The notes: generated from the sequence alone by a model not told the origin. A stretch of 46,682 nucleotides of DNA from Nitrososphaerota archaeon (GCA_002713325.1 PAWD01000027.1:1-46682), one strand, 5' to 3'; shown: positions 18,283 through 28,875, numbered from the stretch's first letter. Made by a program: numbers and translations.

Positions 18283-19375
18283 AGCGTTTGATTATATTGT
18301 GGAATGTATCGCGTTGTGCGGGTATATGATTTATTTCCTTGATCATGTTAACTAGTTCCTCTATAGTTGAACTATATGTTAATCCAGTAGCTCTGAATAT
18401 CTCTTCGGCAAATGCCGTACCAACAAGATCACTAGCTCCGTATGTCAATGCTACCTGTGCCATCTTCTTACCTAGAGCAATGTAATATGCAGATATGTTA
18501 TTGATAACATTTGCGAGCATCAATCTTGAGATAGCTATTATTCTCAGATCATAAAGCGCAGAACTGTGTGTTTTAACCAATCCATTACGCTTTAGTTCGG
18601 TATTTTCAGGACTGAACTTCAACGGAATAAATGTAAGAAATCCTCCAGTTTTTTTCTGTAGTTCTCTCAACTTCATTATATGATCTATTACATGTTCAGG
18701 CTTTTCCACATGACCATACAACATGGTACAATTAGTCATTATTCCTAGAGTATGTGCCAATTCGGCAACCTGTAACCACTCGTCGCCTGAACACTTACCT
18801 ACAACTATTTGTTTTCTCGGTTCTGGATGAAAGATTTCTGCACCGCCTCCAGCTAAAGCATTAAGACCGCATTCCTGTAGACGTAGTAAAACTTCCTTAG
18901 TTGTATTATGTGTAACCCTTGCAATGAAAAATATCTCCGCAGGGGTAAATGATTTGATTGATATGTTTGGAAATTTTTCTTTGATTGATCGAATCATACC
19001 TTCGTAGTATTCTAATTCCAGATTTGGATGAAACCCTCCGACTATATGCATTTCATTCGCACCCTTCTGTACAGCAATACTAACCCTGTTCAAAATTTGT
19101 TCTTTTGTTAAAGTGTAAGCATCAGGTTCATTATTCTTTTTATAGAAAGCGCATAAAGGGCAACTTGCGGCACAAACGTTGGTATAATTGAGATAGTATG
19201 ATGCAGTAAAAGTTACCGTGTTACCCTTTATTTGTTTTTTTATTCTATCAGCAATCTTTCCCAACATGAAAATATTGTCATAATTCATCAATTCCATACC
19301 ATCGTTAAAGGAGAGTTCTTCCCCAGCAAGTGCATTCTCAAGCGCCTTAGAACCATTAATGATACTGTTCAACAT
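18275..19375 (-). CDS. mqnE: aminofutalosine synthase-like radical SAM (MqnE)
   Basis: NVCAASCPLCAFYKKNNEPDAYTLT, HIVGGFHPNLELEYYEGMIRSIKEKFP, GGGAEIF. Confidence 0.85.
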   Translation of the reverse strand: MLNSIINGSKALENALAGEELSFNDGMELMNYDNIFMLGKIADRIKKQIKGNTVTFTASYYLNYTNVCAASCPLCAFYKKNNEPDAYTLTKEQILNRVSIAVQKGANEMHIVGGFHPNLELEYYEGMIRSIKEKFPNISIKSFTPAEIFFIARVTHNTTKEVLLRLQECGLNALAGGGAEIFHPEPRKQIVVGKCSGDEWLQVAELAHTLGIMTNCTMLYGHVEKPEHVIDHIMKLRELQKKTGGFLTFIPLKFSPENTELKRNGLVKTHSSALYDLRIIAISRLMLANVINNISAYYIALGKKMAQVALTYGASDLVGTAFAEEIFRATGLTYSSTIEELVNMIKEINHIPAQRDTFHNIIKRFS

Positions 19376-19525
19376 AAAAAAACCTTTATTTATTCTTTAT
19401 ATAAATTAAATCTAAAGTCATTTGAGCTTCATTCTGAAAAATTATAAGGAAAATTAGGAAGATAAATAGTAGATCTATCACGAAGAATTAAATAGCATTG
19501 TTATGATGCTTTACTGAATTCGAAT

Positions 19526-20638
19526 TTGCTAATTGAAATGATACGACATTCTGATATTAGTGATATTCTTGATGGTGTTCTTGATGGAAGAAACCTAGAT
19601 CTTAATGACTGTATCAAACTCATGAATTCTGATGACGTACAACTACTATGCCTAGTTGCTGACACTCTTAGGAGAAACCAGTTTGGCAACACTGTCACCT
19701 TCATTAATAACCTAATCTTCAATTATACCAATGTATGTGTGACATACTGCAAGTTCTGTGCATTTTATAGACCACCAGGTCATAATGAAACTTATACTGT
19801 TAGTATAGAGGATGGTCTAAAACGAATAGCTATTGCTCGTGACATGTTTGGAATAACACAGGTACTAATGCAGGGTGGACATAATCCATCGTTGAATATC
19901 GAATACTATGAAAATATGTTTAAGGCTATAAAGGAAAAGTGTCCAAGTGTTGGAATACATGGTTTATCAGTTTCAGAAATAGATGTTATTACCAAGGTAG
20001 AGCGGTCTAGTACTAAAGAAGTCTTGACTAGATTGAAGGAAGCTGGTCTTGATTCATTACCTGGTGCCGGTGCAGAAATTCTCGTTGATGAAGTAAAAGA
20101 ACAGATCAGTCCATTGAAGATAAGTAGTGATGGATGGTTGCGGATCATGGAGGAGGCACATCGATTGGGCTTGCGAACCTCCGCGACGATGATGTATGGA
20201 CATGTTGAAACTGTTGAGCAAAGGGCACAATCGCTTATGAAGATAATTGAATTACAGAAGAAGACTGGTGGTTTCATGGCATTCATTCCGTGGAGCTTTG
20301 AACCTAATAACACACAAATGCAGGAAGAAGGAATGATTTCGTATTCTGCTGGTGGTTTACATCTCTTGAAGATTATTGCTATATCAAGAATAATGATAAA
20401 CGGTCTAATAGATCATATACAATCATCATGGCTAACCAATGGTATAAGCTTGGCGCAACTTGCGTTAAACTGTGGCGCTGATGATTTTGGAGGTACATTA
20501 CATGGTGAAGAAGTTGTCACTGCTACTGGTGCGAGATCAACAACACTAAATGCGAAGAAGATCATTGATGCAGTAAAGCAAATGGGAATGCATGTAGCTG
20601 AACGTGATAACTTTTACAGAACTATACGACATCATTGA
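19526..20638 (+). CDS. mqnC: dehypoxanthine futalosine cyclase-like radical SAM (MqnC)
   Basis: NVCVTYCKFCAFYRPPGHNETYTVS, QGGHNPSLNIEYYE, PGAGAEIL. Confidence 0.85.
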   Translation: MLIEMIRHSDISDILDGVLDGRNLDLNDCIKLMNSDDVQLLCLVADTLRRNQFGNTVTFINNLIFNYTNVCVTYCKFCAFYRPPGHNETYTVSIEDGLKRIAIARDMFGITQVLMQGGHNPSLNIEYYENMFKAIKEKCPSVGIHGLSVSEIDVITKVERSSTKEVLTRLKEAGLDSLPGAGAEILVDEVKEQISPLKISSDGWLRIMEEAHRLGLRTSATMMYGHVETVEQRAQSLMKIIELQKKTGGFMAFIPWSFEPNNTQMQEEGMISYSAGGLHLLKIIAISRIMINGLIDHIQSSWLTNGISLAQLALNCGADDFGGTLHGEEVVTATGARSTTLNAKKIIDAVKQMGMHVAERDNFYRTIRHH

Positions 20639-20682
20639 GACGAATATTTTAATTGTAATGTGTTTATTTTATATGATTACAT

Positions 20683-21549
20683 ATGATTAGTGATGAACGT
20701 ATATTATTCGGTACTGATACAGAAACTGTGGTTCTCCCAGAAGAAATCTATGATAGGTGTATTAACCAATACGCTAAAGAAAAAAAAATAAAAGAAATTA
20801 AGACACCTAATAAACACGAATGTATTTATTGTAACAAAATAAACTCAGATGTTGAAATCGATATTTCTGAATCTTCTACGAGTGATTTTGTCAAAGAAAT
20901 GCTCAGAAATCATCCTATTATCAGAGATAGCAAAGTTACTAGGGTGTATACAGAGAATGGAAGACTTGCCATGGAAGGTATTAATTGGAACATTTCCTGG
21001 AGATTAGAAAGTATTCTAAGGAAGAAAATGTGGTTTCATTCCATCTGCAAATTCAAAAGTAATCACTATGGAATGAATTATGAAGAATGGAAGTTATGGA
21101 ATAGAGAATATAAGAAAGCTAGAAAATTAGCTGTAAAACGTGATAATAATACATGCCAAACTTGTTTTGGTAAAGTAAATAAATCCCGCATAAAAGAGAA
21201 TCAAAATCTTCTAAATAATGAAAAATTACGATTAAAAATGATAAAACAGTATAATTTGATTGAGAGAATAAGAAAAAAGAATAAGGCGGATCGATCTGTT
21301 GGTGAACAGTTTTTTTCTAAAGAAAGGTTAAAGGAAGTAATTGAGTATGACAAAAAAATTCGGCTCAATGTTCATCATATAAAAGAAGTAAGGAATGGAG
21401 GTATGAATGACCTTAACAATCTTATTACAATTTGTTCCTATTGTCATAGTAACCTAGGTATCAATACTGAAGGAATATCTAATTCTCTTTATCGCAAAAT
21501 TAAATCACGTTATAAAAAAATCCTAAAGAGTAAGAAGCTAAAATTTTAA
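20683..21549 (+). CDS. HNH endonuclease-like protein
   Basis: CQTCFGKV ... LNVHHIKEVRNGGMNDLNNLITICSYCHSNLG. Confidence 0.75.
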   Translation: MISDERILFGTDTETVVLPEEIYDRCINQYAKEKKIKEIKTPNKHECIYCNKINSDVEIDISESSTSDFVKEMLRNHPIIRDSKVTRVYTENGRLAMEGINWNISWRLESILRKKMWFHSICKFKSNHYGMNYEEWKLWNREYKKARKLAVKRDNNTCQTCFGKVNKSRIKENQNLLNNEKLRLKMIKQYNLIERIRKKNKADRSVGEQFFSKERLKEVIEYDKKIRLNVHHIKEVRNGGMNDLNNLITICSYCHSNLGINTEGISNSLYRKIKSRYKKILKSKKLKF

Positions 21550-21644
21550 CTTTACTTGAAATATCTAAAATTAGAGAAAATCCATTTAAAAAATTAATGC
21601 AAAAAATTACAGATACTTTATAGGGATTATGCTCTTTCTGATTA

Positions 21645-22031
21645 TTGTTGTCGAATTCAGTTATTAATAATCACCTATTCAAATTAAATAAATCTAAATT
21701 TCGTAGCAAATTTGATCTTGATATAAAGGAATATGAATATATAAATAAACATGGATTAGATGAAATTACCAAACACACTCGAAAATTTATTATTGATAGA
21801 CTCTCTCCTGCATTTCCTTTTAATGATGGTAAACAAACTCCTTTCAAAAATCATCCAGTTTTCATCGCTCAACATGCTACTGCAACCTGCTGCCGTAAAT
21901 GTATGAATAAATGGTATAATATTCCTAAAGGTGTAACTTTAACATCCACACAAATAGATTTCGCTGTTGATCTTATCATTAGTTGGATTAAATTACATCT
22001 CTCAACTCAATACACTTCATCTTCAGAATAG
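21645..22031 (+). CDS. DUF4186 family protein
   Basis: SKFRSKFDLDIKEYEYINKHGLDEI...NDGKQTPFKNHPVFIAQHATATCCRKCMNKWYNIPKG. Confidence 0.85.
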   Translation: MLSNSVINNHLFKLNKSKFRSKFDLDIKEYEYINKHGLDEITKHTRKFIIDRLSPAFPFNDGKQTPFKNHPVFIAQHATATCCRKCMNKWYNIPKGVTLTSTQIDFAVDLIISWIKLHLSTQYTSSSE

Positions 22032-22739
22032 TAATTAATTCAAATTCCAAATTGTTAGAGTATTCACTTCTAATTGAGAAATAAATATTAATTTTTGATT
22101 TATTTACGGTGTCAATAATTTCCTAATGAAATTCTTCTCTTTTGACACATTAAATATAATTAACGGGTTTAAAATTAGAAATTAGAAATCAGAAGTAATA
22201 TGTCATACAAAGGATAACAAGAAACACATAAAGCAATCTATGGAGATTGTGACAAATAACGTGATGTTCAGTTTAAACCAAAATAAAATAAACCTGTCTA
22301 TTACGGCTGATGTTTTCAAAACCATAAAAGAAATTAAAAACATACTGTCACTTCATGTTTTATTTGATCATGAATGAACTAATTGCCGTCCTATGTATTA
22401 CATCTATATCCAATAATGTAATTTTATTCCAATGGCACCTTTTTCTCCAATGTTAAAGATAAAGTAACCACAACATGGAAGGGAGATAACGAATAATGTA
22501 GAAAATTAACTTATAATATTTTATATACGTCTATTTCGTATATAAAAAATCTGGTTCTACTTTTCGCAAAAGATCTGATACAAAAAATTTCATGAATGCG
22601 TGAATTCTAATTAATTACATATCAAAGTCATTCAGTTCAACACATTTAGCCTTCATATAATAAAATCATATCAAAATAGTATAAAAAAATATTAAAAAAA
22701 TGGTGTTTTAGATAATGGGTTGAAGTTTACTGGTCTAGT

Positions 22740-22925
22740 TTAAAAACGATCTACTGATGGTAAATAGAATCCGCTACGTAGATGGATGTTATCGATGTGT
22801 TTTAAAAGTTCCTCATGGTTTCTCAAGCTAGAATCACAACAACGACATCTATGAGATAAATTATTTCCAGTAAATTCCTTCTGTATGTATTTCACTAATC
22901 TGGCGTCATGCTTTATTTGTATCAT
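22740..22925 (-). CDS. small C2H2 zinc-finger protein
   Basis: CRCCDSSLRNHEELLKHIDNIH = C-x2-C-x12-H-x4-H. Confidence 0.7.
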   Translation of the reverse strand: MIQIKHDARLVKYIQKEFTGNNLSHRCRCCDSSLRNHEELLKHIDNIHLRSGFYLPSVDRF

Positions 22926-23215
22926 AAATCTTTGATGTAATATTTATAATATAAATCATTGTATATTAAATATCATATATATATATATATAATTATTTGA
23001 TTAAAAATGTTTATTATATATAATTTTTTTATATGAAATAACAAGTGATGATTAAGCATTTATTCTATAGAACAAAAATTGAAATTTATCTAATAGTAGA
23101 AGGAAAGGAAAATATGTTCTTATAACACAACTTGATAAGTGATCTATTCATTAACAGAGTATTAATCTTGTATTTCTTACTTTAATTAATAATCCATCAT
23201 CACAAAAAATAGGAA

Positions 23216-23365
23216 TTAGTGGCCATGTCCACAGCCACAACCGCCCGTACCACCTTTACTATCGCTTCCATGACTTTCTGAACAAGTTGGGCATGTCTTG
23301 GTATCGGTTTCGGACATAAATGAAGTACCGCACATAACACATTTTACTTTTTGTACGCCTTCCAT
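23216..23365 (-). CDS. 49-aa zinc-ribbon protein with Gly/Cys/His tail
   Basis: MEGVQKVKCVMCGTSFMSETDTKTCPTCSESHGSDSKGGTGGCGCGHGH*. Confidence 0.65.
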   Translation of the reverse strand: MEGVQKVKCVMCGTSFMSETDTKTCPTCSESHGSDSKGGTGGCGCGHGH

Positions 23366-23523
23366 TAATTTACTCTATCTGTAGTACTATTAAACTGTTT
23401 GTTGAAATTGATGTATATTCAAAATCAATATTTATTTATCCAAATGTTGCTAATGTTATCAAAGCTCATGATGTATTACCAAAGCTCAATTCCTTTAAAT
23501 CACGTTCACAACTATCTATAGTT

Positions 23524-23691
23524 ATGGATAGAATATATCAAAGGAAAAAACAGACGGTCACACATTTCATAAAGAAGTACGGTGATATAGACCATGCAAA
23601 GATCTTGAACGAGATAAATGTTGATTATGATACACTTATGAGAATATTATCTGATCTTAGGCAAGAAGGAAAGATTTTACAAAAAAAATAA
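23524..23691 (+). CDS. 55-aa protein, possible small winged-helix/HTH
   Basis: MDRIYQRKKQTVTHFIKKYGDIDHAKILNEINVDYDTLMRILSDLRQEGKILQKK*. Confidence 0.5.
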   Translation: MDRIYQRKKQTVTHFIKKYGDIDHAKILNEINVDYDTLMRILSDLRQEGKILQKK

Positions 23692-23981
23692 AATTTATAA
23701 CTAACTCAAAAGTTAGATTCAGAGAGACTTTTATCAATTCAAATACTGTTTGACGAGAATAGACGACCAGCAATGTATTAGAAAATTATCATTACCAAAA
23801 TTAACATAAAAATATTAATTGAGTTTCGTATATGGAAAAGAGGTGATGTACACTTTTGATTTAGAAATGTTAGATCTTCTTATTGATTTTCGCTTTACGC
23901 GGAATACACTTAAATAAAATATACCCAAATAAAACATACTCGACTAATTAGTAAATATTTTAATTACTTTAAACTAGTGTA

Positions 23982-24221
23982 TTGGTTATGGGTGATAAGA
24001 AAAAATGTGCTGTATGTAAGGGAATAGGCAAGATAGAATTATTAAATTCTTCATGTCCTTTTTGTAATGGTACTGGAGAGTTTACAAAAATTTCAGAGAA
24101 TTATTTTAATTCACATATATGTCAGTGTATATTCTTAAATAGAAAAACTTGCCCTTTATGTGGAAAGAAATGTCATCACGATACACCAAATAAACCAAAA
24201 ATAATGGTGGGTCCAATGTAG
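23982..24221 (+). CDS. small DnaJ-type zinc-finger (CxxCxGxG) protein
   Basis: CAVCKGIGKIELLNSSCPFCNGTGEF ... CPLCGKKC. Confidence 0.7.
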   Translation: MVMGDKKKCAVCKGIGKIELLNSSCPFCNGTGEFTKISENYFNSHICQCIFLNRKTCPLCGKKCHHDTPNKPKIMVGPM

Positions 24222-24485
24222 TTTTATCATAATTATGATATAGATAGAAGTTAATTTTTCTTACTGTAACAACATGAGTCAAATCCGTAATAAAAACAAA
24301 AATCTGATTATATGAGTTTTAATATTATATTTTTGATTTCATAAATTTTTAAGATAGTTTCTGTTAAGATTCTGAAATTAAACTGTTATCTATACATTTT
24401 ATAATTAGAAATTAAGATTAGAACTATATATTAAGATATTATTATACTAAAACAATATATTTGATGAAATGTATTTATAAATATA

Positions 24486-25676
24486 ATGAAATTAGAAATT
24501 CCAAGATATACTGAAAGATTTGGAGCTGTAAATTTAAATTCTGTGCAGAAGGTTTACGAACTTGATTCTGGAGCTAAACAGGAAATATATCAACCACCGC
24601 AAACGATTAGGAAAGTAGAGACAGAAGAAGTAGAAAATATGGAGAGCAAACTTGCGATTGTGATACCCATAAGGAATGAAAAACTTAAGATATTCGAAGG
24701 TGTTCTAAGCGGTATACCTCATGATTGTTTTAATATAATAATATCTAACAGCGATCGCTATCCTGTTGATAGGTTTAGGACAGAGTATAATGCTGTTAAT
24801 CAATATAACAGGTTTGTTGGTCGCGATTCTATAATTATTCATCAACAAGATCCGGGATTAGGGGAGGCTCTGAAGGAATTGGAATACAATGAGTTGCTTG
24901 AAAATGGTGTTGTTAGGAATGGGAAGGCTGAATCAATGATTGTCGGTATGTTATTGGCTAAGATGACTAACAGAGAATATGTAGGATTTATAGATGCAGA
25001 TAATTACGTTCCTGGGGCAGTTAATGAGTATGTGAAAATTTTTGCGTCGAGTTTTGTGATGGCAAATACACCGTATTCAATGTCAAGGATTTCGTGGGTT
25101 TATAAACCAAAAATATCAGAAGGTGGTGAACTTTATTTTCCCAAGACAGGACGGATATCGGAGCATACTAATAATTATCTAAATCTTTTGATGTCATATC
25201 AAACAGGTTTTGAAACTGATATTTGTAGGACTGGAAATTCTGGAGAGCATGCAATGAGTATGAAGTTAGCAGAACTTCTTACATACTCATCAGGTTTTGC
25301 AATTGAACCATATGAAATAATGAACATATTGGAGGAATTTGGAGGAATAATCACGAAAGATATTACCGATGTTCTTGATAAAGGGGTTGAGATTTTCCAA
25401 ATAGAAACTAGAAATCCACATTTTCATGCTGAAAAGGGTGATATGCATTTACGAGAAATGCTACTCTGCTCATTGTCTTCAATATATCACAGTGAGATCT
25501 GTCCCAAATCATTAAAGGGTAAAATACTGGTGGAACTGAGAAATAATGCATATTTGAATTCTAATGAAGAGCCGCCAAAAATGCATAAGATACCCCCGTT
25601 CGGTTTTATTGATATTCATAAATTTGAAAAATTATTACGAGAAAAGTCTTCGACGATGACACAGTTTTCCCCATAA
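24486..25676 (+). CDS. mpgS: mannosyl-3-phosphoglycerate synthase
   Basis: MKLEIPRYTERFGAVNLNSVQKVYELDSG, IPIRNEKLKIFEGVLSGIPHDC, GFIDADNYVPGAVNEY. Confidence 0.93.
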   Translation: MKLEIPRYTERFGAVNLNSVQKVYELDSGAKQEIYQPPQTIRKVETEEVENMESKLAIVIPIRNEKLKIFEGVLSGIPHDCFNIIISNSDRYPVDRFRTEYNAVNQYNRFVGRDSIIIHQQDPGLGEALKELEYNELLENGVVRNGKAESMIVGMLLAKMTNREYVGFIDADNYVPGAVNEYVKIFASSFVMANTPYSMSRISWVYKPKISEGGELYFPKTGRISEHTNNYLNLLMSYQTGFETDICRTGNSGEHAMSMKLAELLTYSSGFAIEPYEIMNILEEFGGIITKDITDVLDKGVEIFQIETRNPHFHAEKGDMHLREMLLCSLSSIYHSEICPKSLKGKILVELRNNAYLNSNEEPPKMHKIPPFGFIDIHKFEKLLREKSSTMTQFSP

Positions 25677-25684
25677 AAATAACC

Positions 25685-26326
25685 TTGAAAAATAAACTTA
25701 TAGCGTTTGATATGGATGGTACTCTGATCAATGGGAGATTAGTTTTTACCCTAGGAGACAAATATAATATGTCAAATAAGATTAGGAAAATAATGATAGA
25801 GAATATAGACAGTCATAATAAGTCAACAAAAATAGCACAATTATGGAAGGGTATAAACTCTAGTGAAGTTATTAATGCCGTAAAAAGCATACCTCTAATG
25901 GATGGAGCGTCTGAAATAATAGATGAATTCAAAAAACGTGATTATATAATTGGAATAATAAGTCATAGTTATACATTGGGTACTGATTACATAGTAAAAA
26001 AATTTAACATGGATTTTAGTATCGCAAATGTATTGGAAGTTAAAAACGGTTTACTTACGGGAAAACTAAAAATGCCGTTGGGATGGAAACAAATCAACTG
26101 TTGGTGCAAGAACTCTGTATGCAAGCGATTTCACCTTGAAAGATCGGCAAGATCCATGAATATTCCTTTAAAAGATACTGTAGCTATAGGTGACACAAGA
26201 AATGATCTTTGTATGATCGAGAATGCTGGTATAGGAATTGCATTCAATCCTAAGGATGAAAGGATAATGGAGAACAAGATAGTAGTAAAAGGTCAAGATC
26301 TTCAAAAAATAATATCTTTTATCTAA
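25685..26326 (+). CDS. HAD hydrolase (SerB-like), candidate mannosyl-3-phosphoglycerate phosphatase
   Basis: FDMDGTLI; GIISHSYTLGTDYI; AIGDTRNDLCMIENAGIGIAFNP; directly downstream of mpgS. Confidence 0.8.
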   Translation: MKNKLIAFDMDGTLINGRLVFTLGDKYNMSNKIRKIMIENIDSHNKSTKIAQLWKGINSSEVINAVKSIPLMDGASEIIDEFKKRDYIIGIISHSYTLGTDYIVKKFNMDFSIANVLEVKNGLLTGKLKMPLGWKQINCWCKNSVCKRFHLERSARSMNIPLKDTVAIGDTRNDLCMIENAGIGIAFNPKDERIMENKIVVKGQDLQKIISFI

Positions 26327-26726
26327 TTTTACTTTTTATTATGTTTTATAATATTGTAATTGTTGATCTTACTCAGATATGTAATATTTTAAATTATCCA
26401 TATATTTGACCATGAAATTGATTATTAGATAGTATAAGCAGTTAAAAACTACACAAAAAATGGATTTACCCTAAGTGATTGAAAATACCTCCTTACAATC
26501 ATTACAATAGAAATCGAAAGGAAGAGTGTAATTACACTTATTCCTATTGTAGAGATCTGGTACCATCTCTTTAATGTCTTTACATAATCAATAAATTCAA
26601 TGGTAATCAAGCCACAATGCTAACATATTACATCATGACATTTATGATATTGTATATGAAGAAGGCGTGACATATAATATATGTTGATAAAACCCATATT
26701 TATAGAGTGACCGTTGTAAAAAAAAA

Positions 26727-27845
26727 TTATTGTTTACTGATATGTTTGTTGTGTAATCGTGACAAATGGAAAATGGTTCTTTTAAAAATCTCGATACTTG
26801 ATAGATATTCCTCTATAGAAATTTTTTCATCTACTGTATGTGATGAGTGTGGATCTCCTGGACCATAAGTTACTACTGGTATATTGAATACATTTCCAAG
26901 TACATTCATGTCGCCAGTACCAGTCTTCTTGATCAACATTGGTCGCTTACCCCTTACATCAATAACACCTAATACCAGAGATCGTACTAACGGTGACGTG
27001 TGATCAGCCTCGAATGGTTCTGTTCTGTCCTCAAGTGTATAACTTATCTTAATATCCTTCTTAGTAGCCATATTTTTTATTATCTCATCAAGTATTTCAA
27101 ATACATCAGCTGTGGTCATATGTGTAGGTATTCTTACATCTATAGTCATCGTGGATTTTGCAGGTGTTACATTATGGCTTGAACCACCGGTGAACTCCGT
27201 TAAGCAATAAGATACACCTTTCTTTCCATTATTCGAACTTATGTTATCTATATTACTCTTAATTGATTCCCAAATATCAAACATCTCTTCTATGGAATTC
27301 TTTGCAAGTGAAGGTGCACTTGCGTGTGCACTGTTACCCACATCACAGTTTATCTTTAATGCTAGTCTTCCATTGTAAGCAATAGTAATACTGCCTATTC
27401 CACTTGGTTCGCCAAATATCGCATAATGAGCGTCGATCTTACCTCTTATCAAATTACGGATCCCTGTGGCGTTGCCCTCCTCATCAACAACACCAGCAAA
27501 TGTAACTGTGCCATATTCTCTTGGAACCATCGATGCTGCAAGCAACATCGCAACTAGAGAAGATTTTGCATCAGATGCACCACGGCCATAAATGAAACCG
27601 TTAGATATTCTTACAGGGATCTGTCCTGGTACAGTATCCATATGACCGCAAAGAAGAATTTTTGGTTTTCCATCTCCCTTGGTTGCTATAACATTTCCAA
27701 TGTCATCAGTGTACACATGTTCGAAACCAAGTTCGCGTGATGCTTTTTCCACAAGTAGGTTTGCAAGACCAGATTCTTGTCTGGATGGAGTGTAAAACTC
27801 CAACGCTTTTTTCAAGAATTGGACAGCGTATGTACTTGAGACCAT
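26727..27845 (-). CDS. lysK: LysW-lysine/ornithine hydrolase (LysK)
   Basis: M20 peptidase motifs LLCGHMDTVPGQIPV, GRGASDAKSSL; next to lysX/lysW. Confidence 0.88.
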   Translation of the reverse strand: MVSSTYAVQFLKKALEFYTPSRQESGLANLLVEKASRELGFEHVYTDDIGNVIATKGDGKPKILLCGHMDTVPGQIPVRISNGFIYGRGASDAKSSLVAMLLAASMVPREYGTVTFAGVVDEEGNATGIRNLIRGKIDAHYAIFGEPSGIGSITIAYNGRLALKINCDVGNSAHASAPSLAKNSIEEMFDIWESIKSNIDNISSNNGKKGVSYCLTEFTGGSSHNVTPAKSTMTIDVRIPTHMTTADVFEILDEIIKNMATKKDIKISYTLEDRTEPFEADHTSPLVRSLVLGVIDVRGKRPMLIKKTGTGDMNVLGNVFNIPVVTYGPGDPHSSHTVDEKISIEEYLSSIEIFKRTIFHLSRLHNKHISKQ

Positions 27846-27847
27846 TT

Positions 27848-28708
27848 CTATCGTTTAGAGCTCATAGTATAATCTATTATAATCGAAGGGATGTCATTAC
27901 CTGTCACCCTAGTGACATTTTTGAATTCTGTGGTATTATTAACCTCATGAACAAGTAAACCTTTACGATCATCTTCCATTAGATCAACACCAACAACTTC
28001 TCCGCTAACAGCCCTAGCTGCGCGTAAGCATATATCTTCAAGATCTTTCGTCAATGGACATAATTCTGCTTTACCACCAAGTGACATATTGGTCTTCCAT
28101 CTTCCTTCTGGTGAATATCTATATATCGCTCCAACAACGTTATCGCCAACAACAATGGACCTAATATCTCTAGGAGGTCTCTTCACAAACTCTTCCAAAT
28201 AGTATATTTGGTATAAGGGAAACATATACTCTCTATCTTCAATTACAGACTCTGCAGCTTCCCGGTCATTTAGTAATGCAATAAGCCTTCCCCAGCTTCC
28301 CACTGTTGGTTTCAGAACCGAGGGATATTCTAGTTTATCAAGTGCAGCTAATGCAGAATCCTTGGAAAATGCTACTATGCTCTTTGGTGTAGTGATATTA
28401 GCCTCCTTCAACTTCATATGGGAAAACAATTTGTTACCGGCTACTATGCTTGTATGCAAGGGATTCACAACATTTACACCCTTACCTTCCAATGCCGCGG
28501 TAGAATGTAAACTGCGAAAGTAACTCACACATCTCTGTAAAACCACACCATAATCTTCAGTAATTCCGTTGTTAAGATCGATGAATAAATTATTACAATT
28601 CACATTTGTAACATCAATGCTTTTCTTCCTTGCTGATTCGTATAACGCCTTTTCTTCCCAACGAATTTTATCAAAAAGAATTGTAAGCTTATTGCTCACT
28701 CGCCCCAA
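27848..28708 (-). CDS. lysX: LysW-alpha-aminoadipate/glutamate ligase (LysX/ArgX, RimK-type ATP-grasp), copy 1
   Basis: ILFDKIRWEEKALYESARKK...LKPTVGSWGRL...YYLEEFVKRPPRDIRSIVVG...HEVNNTTEFKN. Confidence 0.9.
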   Translation of the reverse strand: MGRVSNKLTILFDKIRWEEKALYESARKKSIDVTNVNCNNLFIDLNNGITEDYGVVLQRCVSYFRSLHSTAALEGKGVNVVNPLHTSIVAGNKLFSHMKLKEANITTPKSIVAFSKDSALAALDKLEYPSVLKPTVGSWGRLIALLNDREAAESVIEDREYMFPLYQIYYLEEFVKRPPRDIRSIVVGDNVVGAIYRYSPEGRWKTNMSLGGKAELCPLTKDLEDICLRAARAVSGEVVGVDLMEDDRKGLLVHEVNNTTEFKNVTRVTGNDIPSIIIDYTMSSKR

Positions 28709-28875
28709 TCCTCACCAACGACTTGTGCAGGTTTTATATTAAATCCTTCGTTTGTCTTGACAAGTTCAAAACTTGCACCACAATCAGGGCACGTTATGAT
28801 CTCTCCTTCGATAGAATCATCTGGAATTTTTATATCGGCGTCACACTCAGGGCATTTAACCAAACCTATATTCAC
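28696..28875 (-). CDS. lysW: LysW amino-group carrier protein, copy 1 (GTG start)
   Basis: VNIGLVKCPECDADIKIPDDSIEGEIITCPDCGASFELVKTNEGFNIKPAQVVGEDWGE*; EDWGE terminus. Confidence 0.92.
   Translation of the reverse strand: MNIGLVKCPECDADIKIPDDSIEGEIITCPDCGASFELVKTNEGFNIKPAQVVGEDWGE

Noticed and set aside
22970-23000. (TA)n tract as a specific regulatory element
   Set aside because: Simple AT dinucleotide run in a very AT-rich intergenic region
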